Source: an uncultured Sphingobacteriales bacterium (GTDB taxonomy: Bacteria > Bacteroidota > Bacteroidia > Chitinophagales > Chitinophagaceae). From it: a stretch of 14,043 nucleotides of DNA. A program made the translations under genes and the position numbers. Location: contig CAMPKG010000048.1 in assembly GCA_946887085.1 (NCBI GenBank), positions 1 to 14,043 on the forward strand, given 5' to 3'. Shown piece after piece: positions 6,894 through 13,551 of this stretch (positions are counted from its first letter, which is position 1; each line of letters opens with the position of its first letter). The notes beneath the pieces are model-generated. The model saw only the letters and a list, made by a program, of their open reading frames with translations, searched no databases and had not been told where the DNA came from.

Positions 6894-7949
6894 ATGTCGG
6901 TATTAGATAGCAAGAGTGTCTCCCCCCGTTGGCTTTCGTTCTATACCGCCCTCATCCTTTCCACTATCAATGCTGTTTTTAGCCTTATACTGGCCTCTTC
7001 CTGGTATACGCCCATAATCGTATTCGCGGTAACGTTCATTATTACTTACTGGCTTTACTACAACACTTTGCAGCGCTTTATTTACAGGAAGATCAAGCTC
7101 ATCTACAAATTCATTTACCAGACCAAGGCCACGAAGAAAGAAGAATTTTTCTATGAGAATATCCTTCCTCAAAAATCGATGGAAGAGGTAAGCGAAGACG
7201 TACAGAAATGGGCCATCCAGAAACGCGATGAGATCGAGATATTGCAGGCCAATGAACAGTTTCGCAAAGAGTTTTTGATGAACCTGGCGCATGAGTTGCG
7301 CACCCCGATATTTACACTCCAGGGCTATATTGAAACTCTGCTGGGCGGTGCTATGGAAGACCCGGAAGTGAATAAGAAATTCCTGACCAATGCCTCGAAA
7401 AGCGCAGAACGGCTGGTGCGGCTGGTGGATGACCTGGGTGAAATATCGAAACTGGAATCGGGACGCATACCTATAGTACATGAGTCGTTCGTGATACAGG
7501 ACCTCGTTAAAGATGTTTACGAAGAGTTCTCCCTCCGCGCGAAAGAAAAGAACATTGAACTGGTCATAAAAAAAGGCACCGAACGTCCCCGCCTTGTTTA
7601 TGCCGACAAGCCTAAGATCAAACAGGTACTTGTCAATCTCATAGAGAACGCCATTAAATATGGCCACGACCATGGACAGGTATCCGCCGGCTTTTACGAA
7701 GTGGATGACAAACATATCTATATCGAAATATCGGACAATGGCCCCGGTATAGCAGAAGAGCATATCTCGCGCATCTTCGAGCGCTTCTACCGCGCCGACC
7801 GTAGCCGCAGCCGCCATATCGGCGGCACAGGATTAGGGCTGGCTATCGTAAAACACATCATCGAGGCGCACGGCCAGCAGGTGACGGTGCGCAGTACACT
7901 GAATGTGGGTTCCTCTTTTGGGTTTACGCTGGAGAAAGGGAGGGAGTAA
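6894..7949 (+). CDS. Membrane sensor histidine kinase, PhoR-like
   Basis: A 351-residue kinase expected to phosphorylate the response regulator encoded 9 bases upstream. Two membrane helices (about 14-35 and 39-57) are joined by only a few residues (SSWYTP), so there is almost no extracytoplasmic sensor. A charged linker (58-120) has no clear PAS or HAMP domain. The dimerization/phosphoacceptor domain carries H133 in FLMNLAHELRTP. The ATPase domain has the N box NLIENAIKYG (N252), the G1 box DNGPGI (281-286), the F box FERFYR and the G2 box GGTGLGLA (310-317). All catalytic parts are intact. Bacteroidota kinases of this short two-helix layout are often named PhoR, but the name rests on the catalytic core only. 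The absence of a sensor domain hints at intramembrane sensing or control by a partner protein. Confidence 0.92.
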   Translation: MSVLDSKSVSPRWLSFYTALILSTINAVFSLILASSWYTPIIVFAVTFIITYWLYYNTLQRFIYRKIKLIYKFIYQTKATKKEEFFYENILPQKSMEEVSEDVQKWAIQKRDEIEILQANEQFRKEFLMNLAHELRTPIFTLQGYIETLLGGAMEDPEVNKKFLTNASKSAERLVRLVDDLGEISKLESGRIPIVHESFVIQDLVKDVYEEFSLRAKEKNIELVIKKGTERPRLVYADKPKIKQVLVNLIENAIKYGHDHGQVSAGFYEVDDKHIYIEISDNGPGIAEEHISRIFERFYRADRSRSRHIGGTGLGLAIVKHIIEAHGQQVTVRSTLNVGSSFGFTLEKGRE

Positions 7950-7958
7950 ACCCTGAGC

Positions 7959-7985
7959 ACTACCCCTGCCCCCTTAAGGGGACCA
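7959..7985. repeat. C/G-rich palindromic intergenic element
   Basis: The run contains tacccctgcc followed by the perfect 12-base palindrome ccccttaagggg (7970-7981). It resembles the short intergenic elements of the CCCCCTAAAGGGGG type that are scattered through many Bacteroidota genomes, and stands only 10 bases after the kinase stop. No second copy is present in this window, so the repeat nature is recalled rather than shown. It could also add to termination after the kinase gene. Confidence 0.3.
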
Positions 7986-8046
7986 TCGATTTAGCTATTG
8001 TCTCACACATTTTTTACTCACGGCCTTCCCAGTAAGGGGATAGGCG

Positions 8047-8063
8047 TTTGTGGAAGCCACAAA
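8047..8063 (+). terminator. Possible weak terminator hairpin after the kinase gene
   Basis: The arms tttgtgg (8047-8053) and ccacaaa (8057-8063) pair perfectly around a 3-base loop, about 100 bases after the kinase stop. The following bases (tattaaattt) are AT-rich but not a T-run, so termination is uncertain. Confidence 0.25.
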
Positions 8064-8092
8064 TATTAAATTTCAAATTCGTGCATTTTTCG

Positions 8093-8100
8093 TAAATTTG
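8093..8100 (+). promoter_or_regulatory. Perfect -7 motif inside the icd upstream gap
   Basis: TAAATTTG fits TAnnTTTG exactly, with TTTC 18 bases upstream as a poor -33 box. It would start a transcript near 8106, about 335 bases before icd. That transcript could be a long icd leader, a small RNA or the mRNA of the 47-codon ORF at 8113. AT-rich DNA yields chance matches, so confidence is limited. Confidence 0.4.
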
Positions 8101-8112
8101 TCATTATAACCG

Positions 8113-8256
8113 ATGGAACATTTTGTCCATCTGCTTGAGTTCTTTAAACCCAAATTTTCCACCATTAAAACTGTTAGAAAGTTGCAAACCCCTGTTTTTA
8201 CTCAACAAAAACTAACATTTTTTTCTTCGGGAAAGGCTGCCAATATTGAGTTATGA
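8113..8256 (+). CDS. Doubtful 47-residue small ORF
   Basis: An ATG thirteen bases after the perfect -7 motif opens a 47-codon frame ending in TGA at 8254-8256. The product starts MEHFVHLLEFFKPKF and is basic, with no membrane segment, signal peptide or family I can name. Its ATG lies within the 6-bp stem gatgga/tccatc (8112-8117 with 8126-8131), which would mask the start codon in RNA, and no Shine-Dalgarno sequence is visible. The frame may be open by chance; a small RNA or leader is as likely. Confidence 0.15.
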   Translation: MEHFVHLLEFFKPKFSTIKTVRKLQTPVFTQQKLTFFSSGKAANIEL

Positions 8257-8380
8257 TTTTTTTACGTTATGCGAAACTGAAATAACTGACTAACAGTTTT
8301 TTGAGGCAGCGGCTAGAAACTAAACATGCAATACAGACAAATATGTAAGCCGGTAATTCAGGCATTGATGTATTTACAAG

Positions 8381-8411
8381 TTTATAGATGCATGATTTTT
8401 ATGTAGCTTCG
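8381..8411 (+). promoter_or_regulatory. Candidate promoter directly before icd
   Basis: TTTA (8381-8384) and TAGCTTCG (8404-8411) stand 19 bases apart, each one mismatch from the Bacteroidota -33 and -7 boxes. The -7 box ends 28 bases before the icd ATG, a normal leader length. Confidence 0.4.
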
Positions 8412-8439
8412 CGCGCACTATAATCTTAAAGAAAAAGCA

Positions 8440-9708
8440 ATGACACCGCAGAAGATACAGATGGGCCCGAATGGTAAACTGATCGTTCCCGACTGCCCTA
8501 TTATTCCATTCATCGAAGGTGACGGTATTGGTCCCGATGTATGGAGTGCCAGTAGACGAGTTTTGGACCACGCAGTTGAGAAATGCTACAACGGCACCCG
8601 CAAAATTGAGTGGAAAGAAATGCTGGCCGGCGAAAAAGCATTCAACCAGACCGGTGAATGGCTGCCCGCCGAAACGCTGGACATTGCCCGCGAATACATC
8701 GTATCTATCAAAGGCCCGCTGACCACACCTGTAGGCGGCGGTATCCGTTCGCTGAACGTAGCCATGCGCCAGGAGCTGGACCTCTATGTTTGCCTTCGCC
8801 CGGTTAGCTGGTTTCATGGTGTTCCTTCTCCTGTGGTGCATCCTGAGAATGTGGACATGGTCATCTTCCGCGAGAACACGGAGGATATCTATGCAGGTAT
8901 CGAATACAAATACGATACTCCTGAAGCAAAACAACTGCTCGAGTTCCTGAATAAACTGGGTGCAGGCAAGAAAATACGTTTCCCTGAAACTTCTTCATTC
9001 GGCATCAAACCCGTATCGAAAGAAGGCTCGGAAAGGCTGATACGCGCGGCTATCGAGTATGCGCTCGATCATCGCAAGCCCTCTGTAACCATCGTGCACA
9101 ATGGCAATATCATGAAGTTCACTGAGGGTGGCTTTAAGATGTGGGGCTATGAAATGGCGGTTCGTGAGTTTGGCGACAAGGTATACACCTGGGAGCAGTG
9201 GGAAGCCACCAAGAAAGACAAAGGCGAAGAAGAAGCCAATAAAGAAATAAAGAAAGCGCAGGCTGATGGCAGGCTCATCATCAAAGATGTGATCGCCGAT
9301 AACTTCCTGCAGCAGATATTACTGGCTCCACAAGATTATTCTGTGATCGCCACACTCAACCTTAATGGCGATTACATATCCGACGCGTTGGCGGCGGCGG
9401 TAGGTGGCATTGGCATAGCACCGGGCGCTAACATCAACTACAGCACAGGCTACGCTGTATTTGAAGCAACCCACGGAACAGCACCTCGCTTTGCCAATAC
9501 AGATAGCATGAATCCATCCTCGCTGCTGTTGAGCGGCGTGATGATGCTGGAGTACATGGGTTGGAACGAAGCAGCTAATTGCATTCTGCACGGATTGAAG
9601 ACAACCATTATGCGCAAGCGCGTGACGATTGACTTCTACAACCTGATGCACGATGCCACGCTGCTGAAGACAAGTGAATTTGCAACCGAGATCATCAAGA
9701 ATATATAA
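8440..9708 (+). CDS. icd: Isocitrate dehydrogenase homologue with altered catalytic Lys and cofactor site
   Basis: Isocitrate dehydrogenase oxidises isocitrate to 2-oxoglutarate and CO2 in the TCA cycle. This 422-residue protein aligns along its full length with the E. coli Icd / B. subtilis CitC type, including the Bacillus-like insert around VYTWEQW and the GANINYSTG stretch. Isocitrate-binding residues are kept: S104, N106, R110, R120, R144 (E. coli S113, N115, R119, R129, R153), as are catalytic Y151 and metal-binding D287, D311 and D315. However, the catalytic Lys (E. coli K230) is N221 (codon AAT, 9100-9102). The E. coli NADP 2'-phosphate contacts R292, K344, Y345, Y391 and R395 are A296, R350, F351, I397 and N401. 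The reaction and cofactor are therefore uncertain; it may be NAD-linked, altered or impaired. The frame is otherwise intact. It is first in a four-gene operon; deoC starts 5 bases after its stop. Confidence 0.88.
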   Translation: MTPQKIQMGPNGKLIVPDCPIIPFIEGDGIGPDVWSASRRVLDHAVEKCYNGTRKIEWKEMLAGEKAFNQTGEWLPAETLDIAREYIVSIKGPLTTPVGGGIRSLNVAMRQELDLYVCLRPVSWFHGVPSPVVHPENVDMVIFRENTEDIYAGIEYKYDTPEAKQLLEFLNKLGAGKKIRFPETSSFGIKPVSKEGSERLIRAAIEYALDHRKPSVTIVHNGNIMKFTEGGFKMWGYEMAVREFGDKVYTWEQWEATKKDKGEEEANKEIKKAQADGRLIIKDVIADNFLQQILLAPQDYSVIATLNLNGDYISDALAAAVGGIGIAPGANINYSTGYAVFEATHGTAPRFANTDSMNPSSLLLSGVMMLEYMGWNEAANCILHGLKTTIMRKRVTIDFYNLMHDATLLKTSEFATEIIKNI

Positions 9709-9713
9709 CCGCT

Positions 9714-10382
9714 ATGAGCTTTGATATTGCACCATATATTGATCACACAATATTAAAGCCCTCAGCTACCGAGGCCGATGTAAAACAGCTTTGTAAAGAA
9801 GTGATCGAGTATGGCTTCGCTGCAGCTTGTGTACCGCCATACTACGTAAAGATCGCGCACAAGGTACTGAGCGATAGCAAGGCAAGAGTAGCCACTGTCA
9901 TCGGGTTCCCATTCGGGTACAATGCTATCGCAGGAAAGGTCACAGAAATAAAGAAAGCCATAGAGGACGGCGCTGATGAACTGGATATTGTCCACAACCT
10001 GTCGGCACTGAAGAATGGCGATTGGGGCTATTTAGAAAAGGAAGTGATGGAATGCATCCTCCCCGTGCACCAGTTTCATAAGAAGGTGAAGATCATACTG
10101 GAAACAGGTGAACTGAGTGAAGAAGAGATATTGAAATGCTGTGACTTGTACGAAGAATTCAACCTCGATTTCATCAAAACCTCAACAGGCTTTTCAGAGA
10201 CAGGCTTTACTACCGATGTGGTACAGACGCTCCGCAAGCATTTGCCTGAAAAAATAGGCATTAAAGCATCGGGAGGGATTCGTAATTTTAAGTTCGCCAA
10301 AGAGCTGATAGACGCAGGGGCCACGCGCCTCGGCTGCTCCGCCAGCTTGCAGATAGTAAAAGAAAGTAAAGAAGCAGAGTAA
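9714..10382 (+). CDS. deoC: Deoxyribose-phosphate aldolase
   Basis: DeoC reversibly splits 2-deoxyribose 5-phosphate into glyceraldehyde 3-phosphate and acetaldehyde, in the cytoplasm, for deoxynucleoside breakdown. The 222-residue class I aldolase opens with YIDHTILKPSAT (8-19), the family's IDHTLLKP start. It keeps the Schiff-base K155 in FIKTSTGF, the second lysine K184 in GIKASGGIR and the acid D91 in ADELDIVHN. The last of these usually reads IDMVIN, so His94 replaces the common Ile; Asn95 is kept. The TIM-barrel phosphate-binding end is GATRLGCSAS. The ATG lies 5 bases after the icd stop and the next gene follows after another 5 bases. The two gaps (ccgct and tcgct) are nearly the same, which fits a tightly packed operon. 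The link between deoC and icd is not an obvious pathway. Confidence 0.95.
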   Translation: MSFDIAPYIDHTILKPSATEADVKQLCKEVIEYGFAAACVPPYYVKIAHKVLSDSKARVATVIGFPFGYNAIAGKVTEIKKAIEDGADELDIVHNLSALKNGDWGYLEKEVMECILPVHQFHKKVKIILETGELSEEEILKCCDLYEEFNLDFIKTSTGFSETGFTTDVVQTLRKHLPEKIGIKASGGIRNFKFAKELIDAGATRLGCSASLQIVKESKEAE

Positions 10383-10387
10383 TCGCT

Positions 10388-10822
10388 ATGTCGAAGGTTG
10401 GATATATATTGATCGCGCTATTGATGACCGCGCAGGTGGCCACGGCACAAATACAGGTAACGGAGGACATCGACGAAAAGGAAACCGGCGTCATCATTCA
10501 TGCAGACCCGAGGCTGGCCATACTGGAGAAAAAGCACAGGAACATTCATCTTGGTATTATCCGTTCGGGCCGCGGCTACAGGGTGCAGATATATAACGGC
10601 AACGACAGGACAAAAGCAACACAGATAAAAGTGGACTTCATGCGCAGGTTTCCCGGAGTACGCACGTATATGACCTATGTGCAGCCGCAGTTTCGCGTAA
10701 AGGTGGGCGACTACCGAACCCGCGAAGACGCACTGGAAATGTACAGGCAGGCGAGCCAGTTATACAACCCCAGCATGATCGTACCGGACATCATTGTCAT
10801 AAACACACTCAGAGATGATTAA
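10388..10822 (+). CDS. Exported SPOR-domain protein
   Basis: This 144-residue protein has a signal peptide (about 1-20, hydrophobic YILIALLMTAQVATA with a likely cut before Gln21) and no lipobox Cys, so it should be periplasmic. The C-terminal part (about 62-138) fits a SPOR domain: GYRVQIYNGNDRTKA as the first strand, a helix with VDFMRRFPGV, then QFRVKVGDYRTREDALEMYRQ. SPOR domains bind peptidoglycan strands stripped of stem peptides, often at division sites. The short region before the domain (21-60) has no recognised fold. The gene starts 5 bases after deoC and overlaps the amidohydrolase start by 8 bases, so translation is probably coupled. Its cell-wall role does not obviously match the metabolic enzymes around it. 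Confidence 0.85.
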   Translation: MSKVGYILIALLMTAQVATAQIQVTEDIDEKETGVIIHADPRLAILEKKHRNIHLGIIRSGRGYRVQIYNGNDRTKATQIKVDFMRRFPGVRTYMTYVQPQFRVKVGDYRTREDALEMYRQASQLYNPSMIVPDIIVINTLRDD

Positions 10823-12002
10823 CCGCATTCGCGAAAAAGCAGAACAGTATTTCCCGGACGTACAAGCCATACGCCATCATATCCACAGCAATCCTGAACT
10901 GTCTTTCAAAGAACACAACACTTCATCTTTTATCTCGGAAAAACTTACAAGCTGGGGCATCAAACACCAAACGGGTGTAGCTGATACTGGTATCGTTGCG
11001 CTTATAGAAGGCAAGAACCCCGGCAAAAAATGCATAGCGCTGCGTGCCGACATGGATGCCCTGCCAATCCAGGAGGCTAACGATGTTCCCTATCGCTCTA
11101 AGAATGATGGCGTGATGCACGCCTGCGGACACGATGTGCACAGTAGTTGTCTTCTTGGTGCTGCACGTATACTGCATGAACTGCGCGATGAATGGGAAGG
11201 AACCATCAAACTTATCTTTCAGCCCGGCGAGGAGAAACACCCCGGCGGCGCCAGCCTGATGATCAAGGCAGGCGCGCTGGAAGATCCAAAGCCTGAAGCA
11301 ATATTTGCGCTACATGTATACCCTCACCTGCCTGTAGGAACTGCGGGCTTCCGTGCAGGGCAGTACATGGCAAGCGCCGATGAGATCTACATCACCATTG
11401 AAGGCAAAGGCGGCCATGCTGCCCTGCCCCATCAAACCATCGACCCCATAGCTATCGCGGCACAAGTGATCACCAACCTGCAGCAGGTAATATCGAGGAA
11501 AGGCAATCCGCTGATACCTTCGGTGTTAACATTCGGGAAAATCGCAGGAGGCTTTGCAACTAATGTGATACCTGATAAAGTGGAAATACTCGGCACTTTC
11601 CGCACCATGGATGAAACATGGCGTTATAAAGCACATGAGCTGGTAAAAGCCATCACCGAACAAACCTGTGAAGCAAATGGCGCAAAAGCAATAGTGGAAA
11701 TACCAGTAGGTTATCCTTCCCTATACAACGATCCCACGCTTACCACTTTTGCCGAAACATGGGCACGTGAATATGCAGGCGTAGAAAACATCCATATCCT
11801 CGACCTGCGCATGGCTGCTGAAGATTTCAGTTTTTATGCGCAGCATATGCCGGCATGCTTCTTCCGCATAGGCACTAATACTAACAACGAGAAATTTACG
11901 GCGCCTGTGCATAATGCACACTTCGACATAGACGAGAATGCATTGAAAACCGGAGTGGGATTATTTGCCTGGATAGCTATAAAGCAACTAGAGCGTCATT
12001 AG
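10815..12002 (+). CDS. M20D-family amidohydrolase (N-acyl amino acid hydrolase-like)
   Basis: This 395-residue metal enzyme belongs to peptidase family M20D, which removes acyl or other groups from N-substituted amino acids (hippurate, N-acetyl-amino acids, IAA-amino acids). The catalytic domain shows RADMDALPI (77-85), HACGHD with ligands C104 and H106, PGEE with E139 and E140, ALHVYP with H167, and PVHNAHF with H366, so the two-metal site is complete. The inserted dimerization domain starts at about 187 with ITIEGKGGHAALPHQTIDP, and AAEDFSF (334-340) is the other family signature. No signal peptide is present, so it is cytoplasmic. The ATG sits inside the end of the SPOR gene (8-base overlap). 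Its stop codon interlocks with that of the minus-strand ketosynthase at 11999-12002. The exact substrate cannot be told from sequence. Confidence 0.9.
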   Translation: MINRIREKAEQYFPDVQAIRHHIHSNPELSFKEHNTSSFISEKLTSWGIKHQTGVADTGIVALIEGKNPGKKCIALRADMDALPIQEANDVPYRSKNDGVMHACGHDVHSSCLLGAARILHELRDEWEGTIKLIFQPGEEKHPGGASLMIKAGALEDPKPEAIFALHVYPHLPVGTAGFRAGQYMASADEIYITIEGKGGHAALPHQTIDPIAIAAQVITNLQQVISRKGNPLIPSVLTFGKIAGGFATNVIPDKVEILGTFRTMDETWRYKAHELVKAITEQTCEANGAKAIVEIPVGYPSLYNDPTLTTFAETWAREYAGVENIHILDLRMAAEDFSFYAQHMPACFFRIGTNTNNEKFTAPVHNAHFDIDENALKTGVGLFAWIAIKQLERH

Positions 12003-13123
12003 TTGACCCTTGCCCAGACGGCAGTAGCATTACAGCCGCCAAAACCGGATGCTGTCTTTAATACATAGCTGATGTCGGCCGGTTTCATTTCACGAGATAC
12101 CTTTAGTGGTTGTGACACTCCGATTTCTTCAAAACCCGCAGAAGCGATGACCTCTTGCCGACGGATGGCTTCGATGATCATGGCGCTTTCAAGCACGCCT
12201 GCTGCACCGAGTGTATGGCCGAGATAACCTTTAAAGCTGTGCACTTCTGCATCCAGCAAACCTGAGAGTCCGAAAGCCTTTGCTTCCATCTCATCGTTGT
12301 AAGCCGTTGCCGTACCATGCGCAGAAACCATAGCGATATCCTTTGCTGTAACACCTGCGCCTTCCAGTGCGCGATTGATGGCAAGGGATAACTCTTCGCC
12401 CGTACGGGAAGGACCGGAGATATGATTGGCGTCGTTTGACGTAGAACCTGAAGCGAGTCGTGCTAAAGCTTGCTCACCATCTACCGATAACACGATTGTA
12501 GCAGCAGCTTCACCGAGATTGATGCCTTTGCGGTTTGCATCAAAAGGTTTACAGGGTTCATCTGCAATTGCCTGGAAAGATTGGAAACCACTCAACACAA
12601 ACCTGGAGAAACGATCACAACCTACAACAACAGCATGCCTGTATTTACTGCCTTCCAGCAAACGAAGCCCATACTGCAATGCCAGTACACCTGAAACACA
12701 GGCATGAGACACAACCACAGGCTTATTCAAAATACCTAACTTGCCTGCGATAACATCAGCGCTTGTATGTAGCATCAGGCGCTCATCGTCTTTCTGTCCA
12801 AGCCATTCGATGTTTCCTTTGGTGGTTGAGAGTATCAGAACAGTTGCGCACAGATCAATATCACAGTCCTGCAAAGCTTGCATAGCCGAGTACAACGCCA
12901 TTTGCTCAAAGGGCGATAACACTTCCTCACTATTGGTTTGTGCTTGTATGATCTGCCATTGAGATGGGTCTAGTTTAGAGGCAAAGAATGGCGCAGCGCT
13001 AAGCGATGCATCCTTATAACGCTGCACGCCTTTTTTTCCACCAGCCATCGACTGCCAGTGTGCGGCAGTATCAAGCCCCATGGCAGAAACTATGTTGGTA
13101 GCGATCGCGTAAACAGGTATCAT
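11999..13123 (-). CDS. Beta-ketoacyl-[acyl carrier protein] synthase (KAS I/II type)
   Basis: The condensing enzyme joins an acyl group to malonyl-ACP in fatty-acid or polyketide chain growth. Counting from the ATG at 13123 (374 residues), the catalytic triad is complete: C142 in SHACVSG, H269 in SAHGTATAYNDEMEA and H303 in KGYLGHTLGAAG. NLGEAAATIVL and the glycine-rich end SGFGGCNA also fit the family. I prefer this start because its ATG overlaps the thioesterase stop as ATGA and gives MIPVYAIATNIVSAMG, the usual KAS opening. An in-frame ATG at 13138, preceded by GGAAGG, would add five residues and cannot be excluded. Many Bacteroidota carry extra ketosynthases beside a hotdog thioesterase in flexirubin or aryl polyene pigment clusters. 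That assignment is an inference from the neighbours; a role in ordinary fatty-acid synthesis is less likely but possible. Confidence 0.88.
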   Translation of the reverse strand: MIPVYAIATNIVSAMGLDTAAHWQSMAGGKKGVQRYKDASLSAAPFFASKLDPSQWQIIQAQTNSEEVLSPFEQMALYSAMQALQDCDIDLCATVLILSTTKGNIEWLGQKDDERLMLHTSADVIAGKLGILNKPVVVSHACVSGVLALQYGLRLLEGSKYRHAVVVGCDRFSRFVLSGFQSFQAIADEPCKPFDANRKGINLGEAAATIVLSVDGEQALARLASGSTSNDANHISGPSRTGEELSLAINRALEGAGVTAKDIAMVSAHGTATAYNDEMEAKAFGLSGLLDAEVHSFKGYLGHTLGAAGVLESAMIIEAIRRQEVIASAGFEEIGVSQPLKVSREMKPADISYVLKTASGFGGCNATAVWARVN

Positions 13124-13548
13124 TTGTCTTTCAGCCATTTTTCCTTCCAGTCTATCATGAACTGGGGCAGCGTAAGCATCAGCTCCAGCTTTTCTTTGTT
13201 CATAAACACCTGCACCGAATTCCCCGTAGCCACTCGCTCATTGGTCTTGGCATCGTAAATAGTGTAGTCGAAGATAAGCTTTGCCGCAGGCGTATCGTGG
13301 TAAGTCGTCTCCAGCCTGATACGATGGCCATAGCGGAGAATGCGTTTATAGTCGCACTTGATACTGATGATCGGCACCACGATATTACTGCGATAAAAAT
13401 CCAGGTATTTCAATCCATACTTCTCCCCAAAAGCCTCACGGCCATCCTCAAAATAGCGGATGAAATGCCCATGCCAGACAATGCCCAGCGGGTCGGCTTC
13501 GCTGAACTTAACCTCCATTTCCGTGGTATGTGATAGTGTAACCGACAA
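13120..13548 (-). CDS. Hotdog-fold acyl thioesterase (4HBT type)
   Basis: This 142-residue protein fits the 4-hydroxybenzoyl-CoA thioesterase family, which releases acyl groups from CoA or ACP. The active-site stretch is FSEADPLGIVWHGHF (15-29), with D19 as the catalytic acid and the long hotdog helix IRYFEDGREAFGEKYGL after it. CDYKRILRYGHRIRLETTY matches the central strands. The most upstream reasonable start is a TTG at 13548, three bases after the previous stop. The first ATG (13518) would remove the conserved SHTTEMEV strand opening, so I chose TTG. It overlaps the ketosynthase gene, and both are probably cotranscribed. The FEDGREAFG form is typical of thioesterases next to pigment-type ketosynthases in Bacteroidota, from memory of the family. 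Confidence 0.87.
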   Translation of the reverse strand: MSVTLSHTTEMEVKFSEADPLGIVWHGHFIRYFEDGREAFGEKYGLKYLDFYRSNIVVPIISIKCDYKRILRYGHRIRLETTYHDTPAAKLIFDYTIYDAKTNERVATGNSVQVFMNKEKLELMLTLPQFMIDWKEKWLKDK

Positions 13549-13551
13549 GTT

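Larger units (their letters stand above)
7950..8439. other. 490-bp intergenic region between the kinase and icd
   Basis: This is the longest gap in the window and is clearly more AT-rich than its flanks. From left to right it holds a C/G-rich stretch with the perfect palindrome ccccttaagggg (7970-7981), a 7-bp hairpin tttgtgg/ccacaaa (8047-8063), a perfect -7 promoter motif (8093-8100) with a 6-bp hairpin (8112-8131) just after it, an open 47-codon frame (8113-8256), a weak hairpin before T-rich sequence (8284-8302) and a second promoter-like pair in front of icd (8381-8411). I see no tRNA and no known riboswitch. Confidence 0.7.

Noticed and set aside
6903..7817. A 304-codon open frame on the minus strand, opposite the histidine kinase gene.
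   Set aside because: The plus-strand frame encodes a complete kinase with every motif in place. The antisense product has no recognisable domain and no promoter or start context, so it is a by-product of codon use.
8284..8302. A terminator formed by aactg/cagtt followed by T bases.
   Set aside because: The stem is only 5 bp and mostly weak, in AT-rich DNA where such hairpins arise by chance.
7950..8439. A tRNA, known riboswitch or mobile-element remnant in the large gap.
   Set aside because: No cloverleaf, no aptamer core I recognise, and no transposase fragment or flanking inverted repeats could be found.
8374..8934. A 186-codon minus-strand open frame over the start of icd and its upstream gap.
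   Set aside because: It lies opposite highly conserved isocitrate dehydrogenase sequence, has a composition unlike a folded protein and no family resemblance.
13519..13548. Starting the thioesterase at the ATG at 13518 and not at the TTG at 13548.
   Set aside because: The later start would cut off the first conserved strand of the hotdog fold, while the TTG fits the family length and follows the previous stop by three bases.
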